Position numbers and translations under genes: made by a program
Shown here: piece after piece, positions 35,781-42,490 of the stretch
Numbering within the stretch: the stretch's first letter is position 1
Layout of the letters: every line of letters starts with the position of its first letter
Notes under the pieces: generated by a model
Database searches by the model: none
Seen by the model: the letters and a program-made list of their open reading frames with translations, nothing else
What the model was told of the DNA's origin: nothing
NCBI GenBank assembly: GCA_038745855.1
Contig: JBCDLC010000010.1
Location: 1 to 64,000 of the forward strand
Source of the DNA: UBA5336 sp038745855
GTDB lineage: Bacteria > Pseudomonadota > Alphaproteobacteria > Caulobacterales > Hyphomonadaceae
Direction: 5' to 3'
Length of the DNA stretch: 64,000 bases

Positions 35781-35941
35781 TTGAGGGGGAGTATACCACT
35801 GCCGCCAAGGGGGGAGGATAAGTTTAGGGGGACTTCAACGATTACAGGGCGCTAGGCGAAATAAGTGTGGGATAAGTTTTGATTGGGAGTGTTGAGAGCC
35901 CCTGGGTTGTGCGCGAGCGGTCGGCGCGCTGTCAGGGCGAC

Positions 35942-35998
35942 GACCCCGCCCCCTCGCCTCTCCTCCCGGGCGGAGGAGGAGACGCTTGGGGCGGGGCC
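35942..35998. repeat. Large nested GC-rich inverted repeat after glnA
   Basis: Outer arms CCCCGCCCC (35944-35952) and GGGGCGGGG (35988-35996) enclose inner arms CTCCTCC (35960-35966) and GGAGGAG (35972-35978) around a 5-base loop. It lies about 60 bases past the glnA stop on the glnA strand. No T tract follows on either strand, so it may protect the 3' end, act with Rho, or be an intergenic repeat. Confidence 0.7.
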
Positions 35999-36055
35999 GG
36001 TCAAAGGTGGTCTCGCGCGGGGGTCTGGCACGGCCCAATTTGGCCGGCGGGTCCC

Positions 36056-37459
36056 CTAGACCTTGTAGTACATGTCGAACTCGACGGGGTGCGGGTGAAG
36101 CTCAAGGGTCATCACCTCTTCCATCTTGAGTTCGATGTAGGCGTCGATCTGGTCGTCATCCATGACGCCGCCCTTCTTGAGGAACTCCCGGTCGCCATCG
36201 AGCGCTTCGAGGGCGGCACGGAGCGAACCGCAAACCTGCGGGATCGCATTCGCCTCTGCCGGGGGCAGATCGTAGAGGTCCTTGTCCATGGCTTCGCCGG
36301 GATCGATCTTGTTCTCGATGCCGTCGAGGCCTGCCATGAGCAGCCCGGCAAAGGCCAGGTAGGGGTTGGCTGTCGGGTCCGGGAACCGGCACTCGATCCG
36401 CTTGGCCTTCGGGCTGGAGCCAAACGGGATCCGGATGGATGCCGACCGGTTGCGCGCGGAGTATGCGAGCATGACGGGCGCTTCGAAGCCGGGCACCAGC
36501 CGTTTGTAGGAGTTGGTGGAGGCGTTGGTCAGCGCGTTCAGGGCGCGCGCATGCTTGATGATGCCGCCGATATAATGGAGGCACGTGTCGCTGAGACCGG
36601 CATACCGGTCGCCGGCAAAGAGCGGCGTGTCCCCGTTCCAGATGGACTGGTGGACGTGCATGCCGGACCCATTGTCGTTGAAATAGGGCTTGGGCATGAA
36701 CGTGGCGGTCTTGCCGTAGGACGCCGCCACGTTGTGGATGACGTACTTATAGAGCTGCAGATTGTCCGCCATGGTCACCAGCGTTGCGAACTTCATTCCC
36801 AGTTCGTGCTGGGCCGGGGCCACCTCGTGGTGATGTTTCTCAGGCTCGAGGCCGATCTCATCCATCACGGTGAGCATTTCCGAGCGCATGTCCTGCTCGC
36901 TGTCGACGGGCGGCACGGGGAAATAACCGCCCTTCGGCCCCGGCCGGTGGCCCATGTTGCCGACTTCATACTCCTTGTCGGTGTTTGCGGGCAGCTCTGT
37001 GCTGTCGAAGCTGTAGCCGGTCTTGTGGGCGTCGGTGGACCATTTCACGTCGTCGAAGACGAAGAACTCGGCTTCCGGCCCGAAGAATGCCGTTGTGCCG
37101 ATACCGGTGGACTGGAGGTAGGCTTCGGCCTTTTTCGCCGTGGTCCGCGGGTCGCGGTTGTAGGCCTGGCCCGTGATCGGATCGAGAATATCGCACATGA
37201 TGGCGAGGGTTGTCTGCTGGTAGAACGGATCGACATGGGCGGTGGCGAGATCTGGCGCCAGGTTCATGTCGGACTCGTTGATGGCCTTCCAACCGGCAAC
37301 CGATGACCCATCGAACATCTGGCCATCTTCGAAGAAATCAGCATCGACCATGTTCTTGTGGAACGTGACGTGCTGCATCTTCCCGCGTGGATCGGTGAAC
37401 CGGAGGTCCACGTACTCTACGTCTTTTTCCTGGATCATTTTCAGAATGTCGTCTGACAT
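36056..37459 (-). CDS. glnA: Glutamine synthetase type I
   Basis: 467 residues; makes glutamine from glutamate, ammonia and ATP. Signatures: VEYVDLRFTDPRGKMQHVTF, FDGSSVAGWKAINESDM, FFGPEAEFFVFD, GSGMHVHQSIW, and NRSASIRIPF. The adenylylation loop KDLYDLPPAEA carries the conserved tyrosine, so control by GlnE is expected. It is 68 bases downstream of glnB on the same strand, forming the usual glnB-glnA unit. Confidence 0.97.
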   Translation of the reverse strand: MSDDILKMIQEKDVEYVDLRFTDPRGKMQHVTFHKNMVDADFFEDGQMFDGSSVAGWKAINESDMNLAPDLATAHVDPFYQQTTLAIMCDILDPITGQAYNRDPRTTAKKAEAYLQSTGIGTTAFFGPEAEFFVFDDVKWSTDAHKTGYSFDSTELPANTDKEYEVGNMGHRPGPKGGYFPVPPVDSEQDMRSEMLTVMDEIGLEPEKHHHEVAPAQHELGMKFATLVTMADNLQLYKYVIHNVAASYGKTATFMPKPYFNDNGSGMHVHQSIWNGDTPLFAGDRYAGLSDTCLHYIGGIIKHARALNALTNASTNSYKRLVPGFEAPVMLAYSARNRSASIRIPFGSSPKAKRIECRFPDPTANPYLAFAGLLMAGLDGIENKIDPGEAMDKDLYDLPPAEANAIPQVCGSLRAALEALDGDREFLKKGGVMDDDQIDAYIELKMEEVMTLELHPHPVEFDMYYKV

Positions 37460-37527
37460 GGATCATCCCTCCTCAAGGACTGATTGGTGTTCGGTTGTGT
37501 GGAAACTTGGCCTGTACCCAGCGCCTG

Positions 37528-37866
37528 TCAGAGAGCCTGCTGCCCCCGTTCCCCCGTTCTGATCCGAACCGCTTCTGCGACATCGGACACGAAAATCTTC
37601 CCATCGCCGATTTTTCCCGTCTGCGCGGCTCTGGAAATCGCTTCGATTGCGGCATCGACCGTATCATCTCCGACGACAACCTCAATCTTGAGCTTTGGCA
37701 GAAAATCGACGACGTACTCCGCGCCGCGGTAAAGCTCGGTATGGCCACGCTGGCGACCAAAGCCCTTGGCCTCGACCACCGTCATCCCCTGTAACCCCAC
37801 CTCATGCAAAGCCTCCTTCACGTCATCGAGTTTGAAGGGTTTCACGACGGCTTCGATCTTTTTCAC
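37528..37866 (-). CDS. glnB: Nitrogen regulatory protein PII
   Basis: 112 residues when started at the GTG at 37866, which has GGGAGG five bases upstream and gives the canonical MKKIEAVVKPFKLDDVKEAL; the ATG five codons earlier is the alternative. The T-loop GRQRGHTELYRGAEYVVDF contains the uridylylation tyrosine (RGAEY). Also present are the B-loop TGKIGDGKIFV and the C-terminal IRTGERGQQAL. It senses 2-oxoglutarate, ATP/ADP and glutamine status and controls glutamine synthetase adenylylation. Confidence 0.96.
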   Translation of the reverse strand: MKKIEAVVKPFKLDDVKEALHEVGLQGMTVVEAKGFGRQRGHTELYRGAEYVVDFLPKLKIEVVVGDDTVDAAIEAISRAAQTGKIGDGKIFVSDVAEAVRIRTGERGQQAL

Positions 37867-38003
37867 TGGGGCCTCCCGCATTTCATTTCCGGTGTCCTAG
37901 GCCGGGCCTGCGCCCCCCGCCACCGGCTTACGCAGGCAACCGGGCCGGAGCGCAATCCCGCCCACCGGATAGGCGCTGGTGGTCAATTGTTGAGCAAAAA
38001 AAG

Positions 38004-38019
38004 ATGACGCCAGCGTCAT
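38004..38019. promoter_or_regulatory. Perfect dyad between glnB and coq4
   Basis: ATGACGC (38004-38010), CA, GCGTCAT (38013-38019): a 7-2-7 inverted repeat in the 220-base divergent region. It is 138 bases upstream of the glnB start and 68 bases before coq4. It does not match the NtrC site, and no sigma-54 spacing of GG/GC elements was found near it. A repressor or activator site for either gene is the simplest reading. Confidence 0.45.
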
Positions 38020-38086
38020 TGTTTGGAAATGGCATTGGTGGTAGTGTGTTGAGATAGGTTTTGACACGCAGCACGAGGAGCGCCCC

Positions 38087-38854
38087 ATGGCCTTAATTCC
38101 ATTGGTTCATCCAGAGCGTCCGAAGCCGCGTCTCAAACCGTTCACGGCCCTGTCGCGCATGCAGAAGCTCATCAATAACAAGGAAGACACCGAGCAGGTG
38201 TTCCACATCATTGAAGCCCTGAATGGCGATCACCTGCTCAAGGAGCTTGAGGCGTTTCGTGCCACGGAAAATGGGCGCGCCCGAATCGAGGAACGCCGCG
38301 CTCTGGCGCCGCTGCTCGACAACCACGACTGGATCAGGGACTTGCCCGAGGGCACGGTAGGGCGCGCGTACATCCGCTTCATGGAGGCGGAAGGCCTCTC
38401 CGCCGAAGGGCTCGTCGCCGAGTCCGACAAGTTTCATAGCAAGAGATATGACGACCTGGTGGAGTGGTTCGGGAACCGGAAGCGAGACACCCACGACCTT
38501 TTCCACGTCCTGTCCGGCTATGGCAGGGACGCGCTTGGCGAGGCCAGCCTCCTGGCCTTTACCCACGGCCAGGCCGGCGGCGGCCGCGGTGTGATCTTCA
38601 TCGCATTCATGGGCTGCCGGCAGATCCGGAAGTCGCTGCCCCGCCACATCGATGTCATGGCGTGCTATCGCGAAGGCCGGGAGAATGGCGCCTCCGCGTG
38701 CAAGATTGTCGAACAGGATATCCTCGCCCTGATGGAAGAGCCCCTCGATGCGGCCCGTGCGCGGCTCGGCATCGCAAAGCCCGTCGCATACCGGAAAGCC
38801 CTGGCAGAGATCAGACAGCTGATGGATGCAGAGGCCCTGATGGCACCCGCCTGA
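38087..38854 (+). CDS. COQ4-family ubiquinone biosynthesis protein
   Basis: 255 residues. The COQ4 hallmark H-D-x-x-H followed by a distant Glu is present in RDTHDLFHVLSGYGRDALGEAS. COQ4 proteins are lipid-binding, metal-containing organisers of the coenzyme Q complex, recently tied to oxidative decarboxylation of the ring precursor. The RxxxxEFEKFHSKRYDDLVEWFGNR-like context (here ESDKFHSKRYDDLVEWFGNR) is also family-like. Stand-alone gene; a role in ubiquinone synthesis follows from the family. Confidence 0.85.
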   Translation: MALIPLVHPERPKPRLKPFTALSRMQKLINNKEDTEQVFHIIEALNGDHLLKELEAFRATENGRARIEERRALAPLLDNHDWIRDLPEGTVGRAYIRFMEAEGLSAEGLVAESDKFHSKRYDDLVEWFGNRKRDTHDLFHVLSGYGRDALGEASLLAFTHGQAGGGRGVIFIAFMGCRQIRKSLPRHIDVMACYREGRENGASACKIVEQDILALMEEPLDAARARLGIAKPVAYRKALAEIRQLMDAEALMAPA

Positions 38855-38957
38855 GGCCGGTGCTTGGAGACCATACGCGCGGCAGCAGCATAGCCTGACG
38901 GGATTTTCGAAGCCTTTTTTCTCGACCGGGCGGGCATGGCCGTCCTATAGGGCTGGT

Positions 38958-39845
38958 ATGAGTGAGTTTCTGCCAGCGGAGGGGGCGGCAAGTGCCGTCT
39001 CTACCGAAGACAACGGGCCTGGTCTCTGGCTGGATGCCCTGCCCCGGCCCGGCAATGACAGCCACAAACACTCACGTGGCCACCTTGTGTGCATCACGGG
39101 TGGCGCGTCGCAGACCGGCGCGGCACGGCTAGCGGCCCGGGGCGGGCTTCGCATCGGGGCGGGCCTGGTCACCCTGCTCTCTCCGCCGGACGCCGTGTTG
39201 ATCAATGCCGCGCAGGTGACGGCGATCATGGTGCGCGGCTTCCAGGATACGAATGACCTGGTTGGGCAGGTTCTGGATGCAACCGCCAGCGTCATCGGTC
39301 CCGCTGCGGGCGTGAACGCGAAAACCCGTGAAAACGTGCTGGGCATGCTGAGGGTACGCCGTCCCACAGTCCTCGACGCCGATGGTCTGACGGTCTTCGA
39401 GAACAGCCAGAAATCCCTGTTCAGGGAGCTTCACAGCCGCTGCGTCCTGACCCCCCATCCTGGCGAATTCCGGCGATTGTTCCCTGGCCTTGTCGAACGC
39501 TACCCCTTGCACACGGACGCAACCAAGGCGGCCGCGGACACGACGGGATCGGTCGTGGTTCTGAAAAGTGCCACCACGATCATCGCGGCACCGGGGGGCG
39601 CCGTTTATACCAATGAGCACGCCAGCCCCTATCTGGCGACCGCCGGCTCGGGCGATGTACTGGCCGGCTTTATCGGTGGGCTCCTCGCCCAGGGTATGGA
39701 CGCCCTGCCCGCGGCATTGGCCGGTGTCTGGCTACACGGCGAAGCAGGGCTCCGCCTCGGCCCGGGGCTTATCGCCGAGGATCTGCCCGAAGTTCTCCCA
39801 TCCATCCTGTCGGCCATGATGAACAGCGCGCTTGATAACCGCTGA
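38958..39845 (+). CDS. nnrD: ADP/ATP-dependent NAD(P)H-hydrate dehydratase
   Basis: 295 residues with the ribokinase-like YjeF C-terminal fold: SRGHLVCITGGASQTGAARLAARGGLRIGAGLVTL, LDADGLTVF, LTPHPGEFRRLF, and the key TAGSGDVLAGFIGGLLAQG. Repairs damaged (hydrated) NAD(P)H. It lacks the N-terminal NnrE epimerase domain found in most bacterial fusions, so the epimerase must be encoded elsewhere or missing. The N-terminal ~30 residues are not conserved-looking. Confidence 0.9.
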   Translation: MSEFLPAEGAASAVSTEDNGPGLWLDALPRPGNDSHKHSRGHLVCITGGASQTGAARLAARGGLRIGAGLVTLLSPPDAVLINAAQVTAIMVRGFQDTNDLVGQVLDATASVIGPAAGVNAKTRENVLGMLRVRRPTVLDADGLTVFENSQKSLFRELHSRCVLTPHPGEFRRLFPGLVERYPLHTDATKAAADTTGSVVVLKSATTIIAAPGGAVYTNEHASPYLATAGSGDVLAGFIGGLLAQGMDALPAALAGVWLHGEAGLRLGPGLIAEDLPEVLPSILSAMMNSALDNR

Positions 39846-40301
39846 ATGGGCCGCTGACCGTCTTGCCATGCGAAAAGCGTCACAGGACGGCCGTGCGGTC
39901 ATCTATGGCTGCTCTGCGTACATCGCCATGAAGGGGCGAGCGAGCGCAGGGACGACGAACCTTGCGGGATGATCCGTCGATCGCGCTCGCCCTTATTTCC
40001 GTTGCCTCGAAGCATCGCGCTTGGGCGACCGCCATTGGTGCTCCGATCTCGCGTATCAGGGAGGGTCGCGAAGGGGCCGTCCGAATGCGAGAGCATGCTG
40101 GTGGAGCCTTTGTACCTGCTGGCCGGCCGCGCGGCATAGCCAGCAATGACGACAGCCCAGAAAAGGAAGCCCATCCGCCACCTTGCGTGAGGCCGTGGCC
40201 CCGTTCGGTTGACCGCCCTCCAAAAACCCCTTGCCATCTCCATAACCATGGGCATAAAGATCGGCTCCGGTAGGCCTCTGGCCTCGACCCACCGGAAGGA
40301 C
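39846..40301. other. Intergenic region with a long-range hairpin, upstream of tRNA-Gly
   Basis: About 450 bases with no credible gene. GGGCGAGCG (39934-39942) can pair with CGCTCGCCC (39984-39992), which is followed by TTATTT, so this may be the terminator of nnrD or part of a structured RNA. Closer to the tRNA, TTGCCA (40231) and CATAAA (40253) with 16 bases between them could be the tRNA promoter. Confidence 0.4.
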
Positions 40302-40376
40302 GCGGGCGTAGCTCAGGGGTAGAGCACAACCTTGCCAAGGTTGGGGTCGTGAGTTCGAATCTCATCGCCCGCTCCA
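40302..40376 (+). tRNA. tRNA-Gly (GCC)
   Basis: A full cloverleaf is readable: acceptor GCGGGCG (40302-40308) pairs with CGCCCGC (40366-40372). The D arm is GCTCAGGGGTAGAGC, the anticodon arm ACCTTGCCAAGGT holds GCC, the T arm is GTGAGTTCGAATCTCAT, and the discriminator T is followed by an encoded CCA. The anticodon reads GGC/GGT glycine codons. A decayed IS3-type element starts about 35 bases downstream. tRNA 3' ends are common integration sites, but no duplicated end was found in the window. Confidence 0.97.
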
Positions 40377-40475
40377 GAACTTCTTCTCAAAGAATCAGTA
40401 AAACCAAGTTGGTCTGCCTCCCAGAAAGTGGTCCATTATTTGAGTTAGTTCCGGCTTCAGATATGGAGCTGAGAC

Positions 40476-40750
40476 ATGGGCAAGAGATCAACGCCTGAAG
40501 AGATTATTGCGAAGCTGCGGGAGGTGGAGGTGCGCCCTGCTCGCGGTGAGACGACAGGACAGGCAGTGCGCTCGATCGGTGTGACGGAGCAGACATACTA
40601 TCGGTGGCGCAAGGAGTATGGCGGGCTGCAGGTTGGCAAGGCCGAACGGATGAAGGAGATCGAGAAAGAGAATGCGCGGCTGCGCAAGACGATCTCCGAT
40701 TTTACCCTCGACAACTAGATCCTTCAGGAAGTCATCAAGGGAAAGTTCTA
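40476..40750 (+). pseudogene. IS3-family transposase orfA, broken by an amber stop
   Basis: The frame starts MGKRSTPEEIIAKLREVEV with the usual helix-turn-helix (TGQAVRSIGVTEQTYYRWRKEYGG) and the leucine-zipper-like EKENARLRKTISDFTLDN. A TAG at 40716-40718 replaces a codon where relatives read on (LDN, stop, ILQEVIKGKF). The original end is the TAA at 40749. The truncation leaves the DNA-binding part intact but removes the last ten residues and probably the normal frameshift into orfB. Confidence 0.85.
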
Positions 40751-41612
40751 ATCCCTTCACGCATGCGAGAGGCGGTCGATCATGTGGTGGAGACACTCGG
40801 CGCAACCGAGAGCCGGGCCTGCCGCGTGATCGGCCAGCACCGTTCCACCCAGCGCAAGCCGCGCGTGCCACGCCAGGATGAGGATATGCTGACAGCGGCC
40901 ATCATTCACCTTGCCGAACGGTTCGGCCGGTATGGCTATCGTCGCATCACAGCTCTGCTGAGACGAGACGGCTGGCATGTGAACGAGAAGCGTGTCTATC
41001 GCATCTGTTAGCGTGAAGGGCTGAAAGTCCCATCGAGACAACCCAAGCATGGCCGGTTATCGCTGGCGGTTGGCTCCTGTGTACGGCTCAGGCCGGCCCA
41101 CAAGGGCCATGTCTGGTCGTATGACTTCGTCCAGGATCGCACACATGACGGGAAGGTTCCGCATGCTGTGCGTCATCGACGAGTTCACGCGCGAATGCCT
41201 TGCGATCCGCGTCGAGCGCAAGTTCAACTCACGCGACGTGCTCGACACGCTCGGTGAGTTGTTCCTTGAGCATGGCCCGCCGGAGCATATCCGATCTGAC
41301 AACGGTCCCGAGTTCATTGCCACCGCCTTGCGAGACTGGCTGGGGCGGATCGGCGTGAAGACGCTTGATATCGAACCGGGTGGCCCATGGGAAAATGGTT
41401 ACTGCGAGAGCTTCAACTCCAAGCTCAGGGACGAGTTGCTGGCGAGGGAAATCTTCTTTGACCTCAGAGAGGCTAAGATCCTGATTGAAACCTGGCGGCG
41501 GCACTACAATTCCGCTCGCCCACAATCTTCTATGGGCTACCGGCCACCTGCGCCACAAACCAGCTTGCCCGCGGCGTTGATACCGCCCCACTGTGGAGAA
41601 GTAGCGACATGA
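40733..41612 (+). pseudogene. IS3-family transposase orfB, stop codon plus frameshift
   Basis: The first part (RMREAVDHVVETLGATESRACRVIGQ ... HVNEKRVYRIC) ends at a TAG at 41009-41011, where relatives continue with R-x-E-G-L-K-V. The same frame then reads on through HVWSYDFVQDRTHDGK to about 41155, where two bases are missing, and the rest (FRMLCVIDEFTRECLAIRVERK ... SMGYRPPAPQTSL) continues in another frame to 41612. The DDE residues survive in pieces: Asp in SYDFVQD, Asp in RSDNGPEF, Glu in NSKLRDELL. Not functional unless complemented. The upstream boundary is approximate. Confidence 0.85.
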
Positions 41613-41762
41613 ACGCCGCTACGTGAAAACCGCCGGACGAACAAAACCGGTGGGGCAGAGCATTTCGATACGGTGGTCGAAGAACAGTCCGAATGAGAGT
41701 CAGATTCAAAGGGCAATCGCAGACTCAGGGACTAGCGATTTCTAACCGTAGCTTTTGCGCAC

Positions 41763-42446
41763 CTAACGGCCAAAAAGGGTCTCTACGCAGTATTTGGCCC
41801 ACTCTTCGGGGTCTTCGAACGGTCTGTTGGTGAGGCCGAGGCGCGCGCGGATGAAGCGGAGCCCCTCCCACATGCTGATCAGATGGTCTGCGAGATCCTC
41901 GGCGGTCTCTTTGCGCGAGATGAAGCCAAGCTGAAGACCATGCGCAATCAGAGCCGTCATGTCTCGATGCCCTTTTCCATAGGCGTTCTCATAGAATGCC
42001 TCGGCCAGGGCTTTGTTCTCCCGGGCTTCCTCGTGGAGCATGCGGTCGAGACGGATACAGAAAGGGCGGTTTAGGAGCTTGAGTAACCGGGTTCCATAGC
42101 CCTCGATGGCCTCCCAAAAAGCTGCTTCACTGTCAGGTTCGGTATCAACGGTGAGGTCAAAGACTTCGCCCTCATTGGCCACGACGGCGGCCAGAACGCC
42201 GGTCATATCTCCAAAATACTTGTAGAGCGTGGTCTTTGAAACTCTCGCTTCCTTGCAAAGCTCATCGCCCGACACCGCAGAAAAACCCTGTTCAATGAAC
42301 AGCTTGCGCGCTGCCGCGATGATACGCTCCTCGCTTAGGCTGGCGCGCTTGTGTCCTGCGTCCGTCTTTTCTTCGTCCATACAGGTCATATCACCGAGAT
42401 TGATGAGTTTTTCCATAGTGCTCTTGCCAGATCTCTCATTCGCCAC
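41763..42446 (-). CDS. TetR/AcrR-family regulator of the adjacent MMPL cassette
   Basis: 227 residues. The helix-turn-helix domain covers about 33-80: RIIAAARKLFIEQGFSAVSGDELCKEARVSKTTLYKYFGDM. The ligand domain follows, with a TetR_C-like segment (HLISMWEGLRFIRARLGL). Start uncertain: Met1 at 42446, Met11 at 42416 or later methionines are possible; the first lies 3 bases from the operator region. It is divergent from the MMPL pump, and two matching palindromes lie in the 44-base gap, so autorepression plus control of the pump operon is the likely role. Inducer unknown. Confidence 0.88.
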   Translation of the reverse strand: MANERSGKSTMEKLINLGDMTCMDEEKTDAGHKRASLSEERIIAAARKLFIEQGFSAVSGDELCKEARVSKTTLYKYFGDMTGVLAAVVANEGEVFDLTVDTEPDSEAAFWEAIEGYGTRLLKLLNRPFCIRLDRMLHEEARENKALAEAFYENAYGKGHRDMTALIAHGLQLGFISRKETAEDLADHLISMWEGLRFIRARLGLTNRPFEDPEEWAKYCVETLFGR

Positions 42447-42448
42447 AG

Positions 42449-42481
42449 ATACGAGTTCGTATTATAAATACTAAATCGTAT
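42449..42481. promoter_or_regulatory. Twin TetR operators
   Basis: ATACGAGTTCGTAT (42449-42462, perfect 6-2-6 dyad) and ATACTAAATCGTAT (42468-42481, one mismatch) lie with centres 19 bases apart in the gap between the divergent TetR and MMPL genes. Two helical turns of spacing suits cooperative binding of two TetR dimers on the same face, covering the MMPL promoter. Confidence 0.75.
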
Positions 42482-42490
42482 CATTCACTT

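Larger units (their letters stand above)
40413..41659 (+). mobile_element. Decayed IS3-family insertion sequence
   Basis: Spans the broken orfA/orfB. Approximate ends: TCTGCCTCCC at 40413 and, inverted, GGGGCAGA ending at 41659 share the core TCTGCC. No clear target-site duplication was recognised, so borders are estimates. The element lies just behind tRNA-Gly. Confidence 0.65.

Noticed and set aside
35879..37306. 475-codon plus-strand frame over glnA
   Set aside because: Fully antisense to glutamine synthetase; V/G/H-rich product with no motif.
37960..38060. Sigma-54 promoter upstream of glnB
   Set aside because: GG and GC elements near TGGC/TTGC on the minus strand are 14 bases apart rather than the required 10.
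39880..40365. 161-codon minus-strand frame starting MRFELTTPTLARL
   Set aside because: It begins inside tRNA-Gly on the opposite strand; this is a familiar artefact of reading through the tRNA antisense.
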